Shown here one piece after another: positions 10,764 through 19,937 of a stretch of DNA of 64,000 bases (position 1 is the stretch's first letter; every line of letters starts with the position of its first letter). The stretch is from contig NC_133496.1 in NCBI RefSeq assembly GCF_025370935.1, forward strand, positions 6,539,646-6,603,645, given 5' to 3'. This DNA is from Choristoneura fumiferana. Lineage: Eukaryota > Arthropoda > Insecta > Lepidoptera > Tortricidae. The notes beneath the pieces are model-generated. The model worked only from the letters and a program-made list of their open reading frames with translations. It ran no database searches and was not told the origin of the DNA. Both the position numbers and the translations under genes were made by a program.

Positions 10764-12120
10764 AACGCCGAACTTTTTGAATGCTTTGGCGGAGGTCACA
10801 AATTCGAATAAGTTAAATCCTGACTTTTCCAGTTCTTTTTGAGTCAGTTTCTGAAATCGTTTAGTTCCCAAGAGGTCGTTTCGGTAATAAGTTTATTCTG
10901 ATTATGCCTAATCCGTTAAAGGATCAATGCTGAAACAGTTAGGTTCTAAGTAAGCTAAATTTTAACAAAACCAAATTATAACCGCATCAAATTCAATAAT
11001 AAGCCCTTTTCTGATTAGGTCAAATTCTTTATACGTTTCATTCATTAATAGTCTATATCTAATTTGGTTAGTTTTTGATTACGTAAAACTCGTATAAGTG
11101 ACATTTCTAGTGTAAGTCAAAATCGTGGTACGTCATGCGAATTTACAGTCAACCACAATTATTTGTAGTCTTTTTCAGCGAGAAATGTAATAACAGTATA
11201 TTAGGTACAGTAGGTACGGAATGCTGCAAAATTGCATGAACAGTTAGTCTATGATTATGATAGAACTACGTATCGTAGACCACCCCATCTACACTATTAT
11301 ATAAATACTACCTATTTAAGACATGAAGGTGACTTTGACAGCTAACGCCACCACGGCTGTGGTAGGCAGGACAACACTCGACACGTTTAGTTGTTCTTGC
11401 AGAATTGGTCGTAATAGAGGCTGTGCACTTACTGTCCCTGTCGCTGCATCTGAAGTGCAGCGTTTCATTTTTATTTTGTTTTTGAAAGCAATATTTGAAG
11501 TCTCCGAGTATAACACATGGCTTCAATTTTGCCGTATTTATCACTTTTAGGTCTTTTTCCATTGCAAATTAGTAAAGAACTAGCTTGACATTGACAACGG
11601 TAGAGAAATATTGTTTTATGATTTATGATAGATATGTTTACAAGTGGCCAGAACACTTACGATTAAGTCATTAGTAAATAGTATTGATGTTAAGTGTCAT
11701 CTGATATTCTAGCCAATTGTACTTGACCTCCACAGAAACCATCGAACGTAGAAAATAACTAACTATGACGTATACTTATTAAGAATCCCCTCTAATTAGA
11801 TTCAGTCATAATAAGGAAACAATTTAGTTAGAATTTGTTTTGTAAAGAACCTTTCTTGTCTGAATCGGTTCTTGTTCTAATTTAACCTACTCCGAAAAAA
11901 CTTCCTAACCTACTAAAAATCAGACCTCCTCAGAAAAATGCTAAATAAGAAATTGGTAAATATAGTGTTTGACATGTTTCGAAACTGACTCGCCCCGAAT
12001 CCAACCTAATAAGAACATGATCTACCCAGAAGCTAGTCAAATAAGAAACTGGAAAAGTCAGGATTTAACTTATTCCGAATTTGGTGACCTCCGCCCAAAC
12101 CTTTTGAATTCCCGCAACAT
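10764..12120. mobile_element. Long-inverted-repeat element carrying a FLYWCH frame (possible MULE remnant)
   Basis: Left arm 10767-10834 is repeated inverted at 12047-12116. The shared blocks are GGCGGAGGTCAC, AAATTCG, AATAAGTTAAATCCTGAC and TTTTCCAGTT. After a gap in register, the similarity resumes inside both arms (GAGTCAGTTTCTGAAA at about 10842, inverse GTTTCGAAACTGACTCG at 11974-11990). The inner right arm, about 11870-12060, contains diverged subrepeats around AATAAGAA and AACCTACT. Long arms with subrepeats and a FLYWCH zinc-finger frame between them fit a Mutator-like element. No transposase core (DDE/D) is visible and no convincing TSD was found, so this is at best an internally deleted, dead copy. 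Confidence 0.5.
11308..11562 (-). CDS. FLYWCH-type zinc finger, 84 codons, probably a transposon relic
   Basis: The protein shows the FLYWCH layout: a strand with CVILGDFKYCFQKQNKNE (residues 16-33), then HFRC at 36-39 in place of the family's YWRC, the second cysteine at 46 (C-x6-C) followed by TASITT, and a HxH pair at 78 and 80. All four zinc ligands C39, C46, H78 and H80 are present. The spacer before HxH (31 residues) is longer than I expect for the family. FLYWCH domains bind DNA or protein, and occur in Mod(mdg4)-type chromatin factors and in insect MULE transposases. The ATG at 11560-11562 is simply the first in frame. The location between long inverted repeats favours a transposon origin over a host gene. 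Confidence 0.45.
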   Translation of the reverse strand: MEKDLKVINTAKLKPCVILGDFKYCFQKQNKNETLHFRCSDRDSKCTASITTNSARTTKRVECCPAYHSRGGVSCQSHLHVLNR

Positions 12121-12455
12121 TGTATCGTGACAATTTCGATGTGCTGATAGCCAAATAGAGTTGCAAACTGGTTCAAAATGTCCACTTATTTATATTGTCT
12201 TGTGGTCAATATTTGGCATAAAAAAATAAATTGATCATTTTACTTGTTAGTCCTGCTGCTAGACTGACTTGAAGGAAACTAGAGAGTTTTTGTGTAGTTA
12301 TAATACGAAGTTTAATGTTAACGGGTACATATACAAAAATTAAGTGTACCTAGACGACAGACAAAAATAATAGAAAATGTTGGAAAATGTAAAACATTCA
12401 CAGTATCGAAAATGGGCAGTGCGTTTAATATTAAAAATATAAAGATGAAGATTTA
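12121..12455. other. No feature recognised
   Basis: This is AT-rich spacer between the FLYWCH element and the next foldback element. Confidence 0.6.
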
Positions 12456-13010
12456 TGAGCGATTATTCCTGCTGAGCTGGCAACGTTGCATTTTTGTTCA
12501 TCATCATCATCCCAGCCTATATACGTCCCACTGCTGGGCACAGGCCTCCTCTCAGAACAAGATGGCTTGGGCCATAGTTCCCACGCGGGCCCAGTGCGAT
12601 GGGAACTTCACACACACCATTGAATTGCTTCGCAGATTTGTGCAGGTCCTCACGATGTTTTCCTTCACCGCAAAGCTCGTGGTAAATTTCAAATGTAATT
12701 CCGCACATGAATTCGAAAAACTCAGAGGTGCGAGCCGGGGTTTGAACCCACGACCCTCTGCTTGAGAGGCGATAGGTCAAACCACTAGGCCACCACGGCT
12801 AAATAGTTAGAGTTAAATTTTGTTAGTTTTCTCGATTATTTCATAAAAATTGAATAAACATTTGCTCGTTTATAAAGAATATAAAAGAAATACACATTAT
12901 CTTATATATTAAGAAGAGTTCTATCAGACCACATTTTTAATTTTTATTAAATTTTTATGGAATAATCGAGAAAAAATAACAAAAATGCAACGTTGCCAGC
13001 TCAGCAGGTA
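12456..13010. mobile_element. Foldback element FB-2, left arm split by a SINE
   Basis: CCTGCTGAGCTGGCAACGTT followed by GCATTTTTGTT at about 12467-12498 recurs inverted at about 12970-13004. The next arm segment, TTTTCTCGATTATTTCATAA, lies at about 12826-12850 on the left, beyond the SINE, and inverted at about 12950-12971 on the right. Removing the SINE at 12499-12818 restores two collinear arms of about 55-60 bp around a loop of roughly 100 bp. The element therefore predates the SINE. Confidence 0.82.
12499..12818 (-). mobile_element. SINE-1, near full length (tRNA head, RTE-like tail)
   Basis: In its own direction it begins AGCCGTGGTGGCCTAGTGG with an A box (TGGCCTAGTGG) and a B box (GGTTCAAACCC, inverse at about 12739-12749). 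It continues through ACATCGTGAGG and GGCCCGCGTGGGAACTA, and ends with AGGCCTGTGCCCAGCAGTGG, GACGTATATAGGCTGGG and (ATG)n. TTTTTGTT (left) and ATTTTGTTA (right) flank it as an approximate 8-bp TSD. This is the best copy of the family here. Others are at 17324, 38531, 39905, 40365, 40858, 44982, 50207, 56426 and 62118. Confidence 0.9.
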
Positions 13011-13047
13011 GAAACGCACTTAACAGGGCGCAATATATAATAATAAA

Positions 13048-13147
13048 TTTCACTATGATTTCTTTGGCAGATTTATGGGATGTCAACATGACACTAGTAG
13101 CACAAAGATTCCACTCTGATACGTAATTTTGTCTTCTCGACAGTACT
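13048..13147. mobile_element. MITE-4 copy
   Basis: The core TTTCACTATGATTTCTTTGG, CAGA, GTCAACATGACA, GTAGCACAAAG, TTCCACTCTGATACG ends near TCGACAGTA. It matches copies at 22441 and 25380. Only the copy at 25380 retains both inverted ends. Confidence 0.78.
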
Positions 13148-13677
13148 TCAACTGTTGAGTTCTGGTGAGGTAAAGTGACATACAAAACATTTCATCTTAG
13201 CCACATCTTAACCTTCTTGTGTAGTGAGTGTCTACCGATAGCCGTACCATCACGTATCATCAGTTGTTTACAAGTACCTACCCGTTTACCTTCTTTATTG
13301 TTTAAAGGAATAGGTAGTTCAACATTGTCTCTATACGGTCACTGCTGGTCACTCACCTCTCGGAAAAAGAGGGCTCTGGCATTAATTAACACGAAAATCC
13401 ACGATTGGTAACAGATCCTACAATAGGCAGTGTCTTAAAAAAATCTTATTAGTCGGTCAGTCAGAATCACAAAATATTGTGCAAGTTTTTTTTTTTGTGA
13501 ATTAAACTAAAAATGATGCAGAAGAAGAATGACTGTATCTACTAACAAAAACTACTTATGGATATAAATCTCCAATAAATATTATTATTATTAGTACCTA
13601 CTATAGCCAGTTGAAGTTCCGCATGTTTTTGGCACTGCGTGACACTCCCGAGCTTTGAGGCGCTTCCTGTTTGAATT
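13148..13677. other. No feature recognised
   Basis: A short frame at 13175-13411 has no motif. Otherwise this is AT-rich spacer. Confidence 0.55.
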
Positions 13678-13878
13678 TTTTTTTTATCCCCGACGCAACT
13701 AACCTAACCAACAAAAAGTTGGAAACCATCGCTAGAAAACCTGATTTCAAATAAAAAAACCGCATTCAAATCGGTCCCACCGTTTAAGAGCTACAGTGCC
13801 ACAGACAGACACACAGACACACATAGTCAAACTTATAACACCCCTCTTTTTCCGTCAGGGGTTAAAAATACGTGTCCA
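13678..13878 (+). repeat. Rpt-B dispersed repeat
   Basis: It starts TTTATCCCCGACGCAAC, passes AAAAAGTTGGAAACC, AAATCGGTCCCACCGTTT and (CAGACA)n-like sequence, and ends TTATAACACCCCTCTTTTTC and CAGGGGTTAAAA. Related copies are at 21040, 23357 and 44040 (plus) and 54862 (minus). The start CCCCGACGC and the end GGGGTTAAAA, with CCCCTC near the 3' end, are fixed. Class unknown. Confidence 0.75.
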
Positions 13879-14736
13879 ATATTTCCTGCTAAACTAATTA
13901 GAAAAGGGAATATATTTTTTTACCCAGGAAAGTACACAACTGCTTTATAGCAGGCTTCCCGCTATGTTTTTGTGGACGAAAAAAAACTGGTAGATAAGAA
14001 TAAAAAAAAATTGAAGAAAAATTAGGTATAGTGGCAAAATAAAGTTGCCCTAACACTTAGCCGTTCGCATCGCTGAGTGTAGGCCAATAATTACCTGGAA
14101 GGTATTTTGCCCGTGTTTATTGTCTTCTGATCGTATGGATAATGCCGGATTTTTGGAATTCCTTATTATGTTGCGACCATTTTAATGCCCTAAATAAATA
14201 GAGTTGAGTTACTCTTGTTGTAAGTACAACATAAGGATAGTTTCATAGGTATGTGCTTTGATACGTTGTAAAATAAACACAGTCAAACTCAAAAGTAGTT
14301 GAATTCTAGTCAAAAGTAGCCGTATATTTGACATTTTAAGACTTTTGTAACTCCCGAAAATAAAAAAACTAAAGGCGGTTACACACTGTCGACTCTTCCA
14401 TCTAAACCGAGCCAATATTCCCCACCATCGTAAATCTTGACATCGAACATTATATTATTTCAAGCCTATTCAAACGCCATGCTCATACAGCCCTTTTAAG
14501 TCCACAATCGTGACGATAAATAAATAAAAATAATAAAATAAAATGTATCGAAGCGCCATATCTCGTTATTATTTCGGGAGACAATAGCGCCTGTGTTGTC
14601 AACTGCCGCGCGGCCCATGCAAATAATCATAAATAAATAAAAATAAATATGAGCAGGTACGAGACGTCTTATTCCAAGGTTCGTGTTTTTGACCAAGAGT
14701 TAGGGTGCAGGATGTGGCAAGATAAAAATACATGTT
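13879..14736. other. No gene recognised
   Basis: The stretch 14507-14650 contains two similar AAATAAATAAAAATAA runs. Frames on the minus strand at 14209-14415 and 14496-14696 carry no known motif. Confidence 0.55.
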
Positions 14737-15200
14737 TACTAGCCTTTGTTCGGCTTCACTCGTACCTATTAACCATTAGAATTTGCTTTAAAAAAAATGA
14801 TTTTTTGAATTGAAATTACGGGATTTTTTCAAAAAAACAACATGCGAAATTCTAGAAATTACAATGGGCTTCATTTACGTCGCATAAAACGCATCTGCGA
14901 CTAATTTTGGATCTTTAGACTTAATAATAATAAGATAATAATAATTATTCAATATTTTCAGTATAAAATAACAATAGATACTTAACAGTTAAGTAACTTT
15001 ATATTAATTTATATTTTGGGATTTTACATAGATCCTGCGTAAATATCGGGATAAAAAGTAGCTCTATGTGTTATTCTAAACGTTCAGCTAACTTCGTACC
15101 AAATGTAATCCAAATCCGTCCAGATGTTTTAGCGTGAAAGAGTAATCAAAATTCACACACACATACACACACTCATAAACGTTCGTATTTATAATAGGAT
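14737..15200 (+). repeat. Rpt-A, long diverged copy
   Basis: It starts ACTAGCCTTTGTTCGGCTTC at 14737 (compare the ACTAGCTTTTGCCCG start of other copies). It has an expanded AT-rich middle, then the usual GGGATAAAAAGTAGC (about 15049), CCAAATCCGTCCAG and TTCGTATTTATAATAGGA end. The middle expansion could be a later insertion. Confidence 0.65.
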
Positions 15201-15309
15201 ATTATATTATGGCCCTACCACAAAACACCTACCGTCTCTCACGCGAATAATCTTACAACAACTATACAAAAAACAATTCTTTAGCAAAAGAAAATTTTAA
15301 GCAACAAGG

Positions 15310-15425
15310 GATCTCTTCCAGTCACCGTCCAGTCCAGATCGCAGCTAACGACGTCCTCCGCTGTCGGTCCGGCGCCCCGCCATCGCCGCCATCTTGGATT
15401 CAGCCAAATAAACTGGTACTTGTTA
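15310..15425. promoter_or_regulatory. GC-rich patch with a perfect YY1/Pho-type site
   Basis: GCCGCCATCTTG at 15385-15396 equals the YY1 consensus (insect homologue Pleiohomeotic, core GCCAT). A second CGCCATC-type core lies a few bases upstream. It sits in a patch rich in GC and CpG (GGTCCGGCGCCCCGCCATCG) inside AT-rich DNA, with GTCACCGTCCAGTCCAG before it. It may be a promoter or Polycomb-type element. No transcript can be inferred from sequence alone. Confidence 0.35.
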
Positions 15426-16420
15426 TAATGAGCATAATGTTAATCCAATTTTGAGCCTCAAGTGTAACTTAAACTTTTTTTGACGCCAACATCTGAAACC
15501 AAGGGTATATCACAAGTTTATCGAGTCCTGGGCTAATAAATACTAATTAGGGGTTAATGAGGCAACAACATTTACCCTCATTTTCACATAAAGTATACCA
15601 AAAAAAGGTTAAGTGTAGCTAGTTTGAAATCGCGCAACCAAACCAACTCTGACCTACACTTCAGTTTGCCCCGCTGCCATAGGGCCAAAACATTAAGGTG
15701 ATTTGATAACTATGTAACCTGACACACACACATACACACACTACCTACTCGCCGCACAACTTGTTCGTTAGGCTGCCTACTTTTTATTTCACCCATTTTT
15801 GTTAAAACTTAGTGATTTAATCAAATCAATTGTTTGTACCCCGAATCAGGTTTCCACGTTTCTTGTAATTTGTTTTTGCTTTTAATAAACCATTTTGATT
15901 TTTTTTTGATATAATAGAAATTACCGGATACTTTTACCCCGAATAATATAGTTCACCTGGGTTAGCGGTGAAGAAATTCTTCCTGTATGAAACTGCAGGT
16001 AAAAACCTAGTTTAGACATACCTAAAGTGAATATTTTCACATAATAAAGTAGCACAAAAACGCAAAAAATCAATACCAAATAAAAAGTAACAACCCTGCT
16101 TCGAAATAAAAAGTCTAAACGCTGAAAGGAGATGACAATAGCAGTTGCGCGTTATACGTTTTTCAGGTCGTTCTGTTCCGTCCACCAATTTACATAGACA
16201 GTCGTTATATTTTTGCTGACTTTTAGTGTTAAAGGAATAGGGTTGTGTTTCGTTCTTATTCTGTTTGGTCGATATCGTTGTGTGGGGAGTGGTTTTCCAG
16301 GCGAAATTGGAAAAATATTCCGTTTTCACAAGGCGGGTGTGCGGGCGCGCCAATTTGAATATAGATTAGAAAATGTGACGACGTGCACTCTAATATGTTT
16401 TTGTAGAGATGTGCGAGTTT
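15426..16420. other. No gene recognised
   Basis: A minus-strand frame of 113 codons at 16012-16353 has no recognisable domain. Otherwise this is AT-rich DNA. Confidence 0.5.
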
Positions 16421-16426
16421 TTCGGA

Positions 16427-16434
16427 TATCGATA
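16427..16434. promoter_or_regulatory. DRE-like TATCGATA site
   Basis: A perfect TATCGATA (the DREF site in flies) lies within GGATATCGATATCGATC. It could equally be a chance palindrome in a small repeat. Confidence 0.2.
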
Positions 16435-17320
16435 TCGATCTTGATGCATGCTGTGGCTTTGCGCAGGGTTTGTAGCGGAAAAACAAGGTAATTCATATTC
16501 TACATATATATCGTAGAAATTGTTTCGCAATCTTAATTAATGAATGTATATACATTTTCTTAATTGCCCGATAAACTCGCACCACTTAGTAGAGATACCT
16601 GAACACAGATATCTAGACCAGAGCATTGCTTAATAGGTCTAACATTTTATTACTACGGCGTGTTCCATATGTAGTGGAATTCGCTCTACACGTAAGTATT
16701 TGTTTTATGAGTTTTTTATTAATACATGCAATTAGCGGATCAAATAGGTAGAGGTTTTAGGGAAAGAAACATAATAAATCGTCTTACTCGTATAGAGATT
16801 GTCATAGATTTTACAAATGGATTTATTTACTTAAAAAATTATGTAGCAACCTGCTAAACATACTTTAAGAAATAATAATATGACGTTTTTTGTATTAGTT
16901 TATTTATTCGTGACATTACCTAAAATAAAATAAACAAATGAAGATAATTAAAATTCAAAATCAAAATTCGGATAGTCTAATTACGCAATTACATCGAAAT
17001 AAATTTATTTTAGCATTAAATATGAGAGTCAATACAAGCATAAACACAATTGACAAAAAAGTGTCTGCAGTTTTTTTATTTTTAATATATCGATATGAAT
17101 TATTTTTTATGTTTTTATCCTTGCACTATGTGCCGTACGATATAGATATTTCAGTGGGTAATGGATTTTCCACTCTCGCCCACTTTGACTATAATTCAAC
17201 GTTAAAGGAAAAATGTTTTCCTTTGTATACCGGCAGTGCAATAAAGGGTACATTACGTATAGGTACAATAGTAATTATTATTATATGTCTGAGTCTCCGA
17301 GTAGAAGTCGTGGCAGCATA
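16435..17320. other. No gene recognised
   Basis: A 127-codon frame at 16938-17321 translates AT-rich DNA and enters a SINE at its end. It has no domain. Confidence 0.55.
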
Positions 17321-17323
17321 ACT

Positions 17324-17426
17324 ATTCGCACTGGGTCACGTGAGAACTACGGTCCAAGCCCTCACATTCTGAGACGAGGCCGGTGCCCAGCAGTGGGACG
17401 TATAGGCTGGGATGATAATGATGAAA
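17324..17426 (+). mobile_element. SINE-1, 3' part
   Basis: TTCGCACTGGGTCACGTGAG, ACTACGGTCCAAGCCCTC, GGTGCCCAGCAGTGGGACGT, ATAGGCTGGGATGATAATGA. This is the last third of SINE-1, 5'-truncated. Confidence 0.85.
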
Positions 17427-17486
17427 GGTCAGAAAAGTCAGATAGATGTGGGCTACGTAGCCCCGGTTGTTGTGACGCCTTTTTTA

Positions 17487-17552
17487 TTGCAGGCCTATAT
17501 GGAGCAGTACAAGTATTTCGGCAGACGATGAAGATGATGATGATGATGATTA
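17487..17552 (+). mobile_element. RTE 3'-tail fragment with (ATG)n
   Basis: GCAGGCCTATATGGAGCAGT, then TTTCGGCAGACGATG and (ATG)n to about 17550. It resembles the RTE terminus rather than the SINE-1 terminus because it lacks GGGACGTATATAGGCTGGG. It lies only 60 bp after a SINE-1 tail. Confidence 0.65.
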
Positions 17553-18278
17553 ACATATCACCCTCTTACGATTCTCGTCCGGTGGGCCCGCACTATCTCC
17601 TACTTAGCTACTTCCTCTGGTTGTGAACCCAGTACTTCACAAGCGCCGGCGTCACGTTTTTACAAACCTCTCACTTAAACGACACAAGTGTTGGTTGTTG
17701 ACTACTTCTGAATGAGTGCCGGCATGACTTTGTTCATTTTTGGGAACAGGTACTTTTACTTTTGAAAGTAATGCAGTGTTACTTCGGAAGATGTTTAATT
17801 GACGAGTCCAAAATCATTGTTTCTCCTTTACTCTTTTTTTACCCTACTAAGGTGCAAATGTGACCCTATTATGCTTTGCTATTTGTTCGTCCGTCGTCTG
17901 AAGCGTTTTCAAATGGATCGTAAGTATGTGAAATTATATATAACTGTTAAAACAACCAACGATTTAATTAAAGAAAGAAAAAACATTTATTAACCCTAAA
18001 AAAACATAAAAATAACGCGGCAAAAGGCTCAGGCTTAGCCTGTGAAGCGTAGTCCTAAAAAATGCGGTCGCAGGAGACAAGACCTGTGTTTTATTCTGCG
18101 TTTTTGCTTGCTTCTAATAGCGAATATCAAGATCAAAATTATTTTAATTTCTTTTTACAGCTTGGATCACGTTTGTGGTCTATTTATTTCAGTTTAGACA
18201 CAGCTATCTTGATATCGAATGTTTTTAAAATGCGCTCTAAATCAAAGCATACGAATTTGACACCATTGGACATTAAAG
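17553..18278. other. No gene recognised
   Basis: This is AT-rich spacer with short frames only. Confidence 0.55.
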
Positions 18279-18436
18279 CTGCTGCCCGCGACCCTGTCTG
18301 CGAAGAATTCATAGATAACTATCTTTCCCAGGGTCTTAAGCTATCTCTATTATAAATTCATCTAAATCGGTTCACCAATTTTAGCGTTAAGAGATAACAG
18401 GCAGACAAAGTATAACTTTCGTATTTACAAATATTA
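18279..18436 (+). repeat. Rpt-A copy with internal deletion
   Basis: It starts AAGCTGCTGCCCGCGACC, has CTTTCCCAGGGTCTTAAGC and TCATCTAAATCGGTTCACC, and ends TTCGTATTTACAAATATTAG. The CGGGATAAAAAC block is missing. MITE-2 begins at its very 3' end. Confidence 0.78.
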
Positions 18437-18572
18437 GTACAGTCGAGTTCATAAACTTGTGAGCAAAAAATTGATCAAAACTATGAACACGCCTCTACGC
18501 CGTTAACAATAGAGTCTTGTTCAGACATTTTTGATCAATTTTTCGCTCACAAGTTTATGAATTCGACTGTAC
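18437..18572. mobile_element. MITE-2, TA-flanked hairpin (Tc1/mariner-like ends)
   Basis: The left end is TACAGTCGAGTTCATAAACT followed by TGTGAGC. The right end is its inverse, GCTCACAAGTTTATGAATTC followed by GACTGTA. Both ends abut TA, and the element ends in CAGT, as Tc1/mariner-type elements do. It is about 130 bp and has no coding capacity. Confidence 0.88.
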
Positions 18573-19440
18573 CTATGGATAAATTTACGAATATAATTTA
18601 TTTATTTATTTATCAATAAAAATTTACAGCATTTCTAACTGTAGTTAGAAAACTAATGCACTGTAAAATAAAAAAAATACATAAGAAAACATGCAAAAAA
18701 AACTTAAAAAAAAAGCTAATTAGGGAATAAAGTTGATGTGTGAAACCAGAAGCGCCAAGCAAGTGACTTTATAAAGGCACACTGCATAATAAAACTAATA
18801 AACACTTTAATAAAGACACATAGTTCTGTATTTAGCCATGTGATGTTGTTCGCACCTTATTCGAAGCCTATAAGCACATTGATTTTATCTTACACCCATT
18901 TGCTTCGTTCTGTAATGTGTGAATTATGATAATATACTTGGCGCTCATTCTTTTAATATTTAACGATCCGTATACACATAGTAGATTATACAGTAAGTAT
19001 AAAACATAAAACCCTCGATTTAACTTTTGACTCTCGCCTACGGCTCAGTTCATGATGATGATGATACCTATTTCAGACATGGGGTGGCGACCACCTACAC
19101 TCCTAATCATTTGATAAAGTAGGCTTTATGAACGAGTTACGAACTCTGCTTTTCACACACATTGTTAGGAAATTAACGACAGTATAATATACTGAGCAGC
19201 AAAAAATTTGGCCCTCAATTGTATGATTGTTTTTTTTGGAGAAATTTGTTACTTTTACGGGTATCCCGTGAAACCATATCGAATTAGTAGCGACATCTCT
19301 TGTCTGGGTGAGCGGTTGGTTCCGAAAGAGTGTGACGTCTGTCGACGAAACATAGATGTCGCTAGTGCTGCTGCTTAAGTAGCGTAGTAGAGGTAAGCAA
19401 CCTGAGATATGTATGCATGGGAAAAATTCGTGTCTAGATT
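18573..19440. other. No gene recognised
   Basis: (TTTA)n occurs near 18598-18612 and (ATG)n at 19052-19064, possibly the tail of an eroded RTE or SINE copy. A minus-strand frame of 147 codons (19103-19546) runs through the tRNA-like sequence and is not a gene. Confidence 0.5.
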
Positions 19441-19445
19441 CCTGT

Positions 19446-19517
19446 CCAGCAGTGGTGTAGGGGTCATAGCACGCAGCACGGATTGCTGAGGACCTGGGTT
19501 CGATTCCCAGTGCTGGT
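19446..19517 (+). repeat. tRNA-like sequence (probable SINE head)
   Basis: The ends pair (CCAGCA with TGCTGG). A box-like TGGTGTAGGGG is at about 19452-19462. A perfect T arm, CTGGG-TTCGATT-CCCAG, is at about 19494-19510, with a B box GGTTCGATTCC inside. The anticodon stem CAGC/GCTG holds the loop ACGGATT, where position 33 is C instead of the near-invariant T, and the D arm is poor. I therefore read it as a SINE or tRNA pseudogene rather than a working tRNA. The following T-rich sequence would stop polymerase III. Confidence 0.6.
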
Positions 19518-19616
19518 CTCTTTTTCTGGTTTTTCTGTGCATCCACGTTTCAGTTTGTATTTTCGACTCAATTGTATGCACAATCGGAAATCGTTAATAA
19601 ATCGATGGGCCAAATT

Positions 19617-19797
19617 TTGTGCAGCTGAGTATATATACATTATCCTTCTGCGGAAGGAAGTGATTCCCTCGAAAATAATAGTGTCGGAGGATCCTGGTCT
19701 TCACGCGATTAGACGTATTGTCTACGCACGGAGTGACGCAGATGAAGTGGCGGAGCTACGCGTGGGAAGCGTGGGCTGCGCGGGCGCCACTTAGCCT
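19617..19797 (+). other. GC-rich open stretch of unknown nature
   Basis: This is a local GC rise. One frame stays open to a TAG at 19792-19794 and reads KEVIPSKIIVSEDPGLHAIR, then RIVYARSDADEVAELRVGSV. The composition is more protein-like than other frames here and TTTTGTGCAG just before it resembles a splice acceptor, but no family is recognised. It may be an exon or transposon piece. Confidence 0.25.
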
Positions 19798-19874
19798 GTG
19801 ATCTCGCCGGCGCTACACCAACATGGAAAAGGTAAAGATTATGTGTTATTCTTTCACACTACCAAGAAAAGGAT

Positions 19875-19937
19875 GAGGGAGGCCTACATAATGTCCAACA
19901 GTGGATGTCCTACAGCTTATATAACGATGATGATGAC
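19875..19937 (+). mobile_element. RTE 3'-tail fragment
   Basis: GAGGGAGGCCTACATAATGT, CCAACAGTGGATGTCCTACA, then (ATG)n. It matches the end of the RTE copies at 43500 and 58440. No TSD could be fixed. Confidence 0.8.

Noticed and set aside
12412..12765. 117-codon frame on the plus strand
   Set aside because: It is antisense read-through of SINE-1.
16427..16434. DREF site as evidence for a replication-gene promoter
   Set aside because: One 8-bp motif in an ATCGAT-rich stretch is not enough. It is listed only as a low-confidence site.
17213..17626. 137-codon frame on the plus strand
   Set aside because: Its middle is the SINE-1 3' end and an RTE tail, so it is not a gene.
19103..19546. 147-codon minus-strand frame
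   Set aside because: The start region is the inverse of the tRNA-like element. The rest has no motif.
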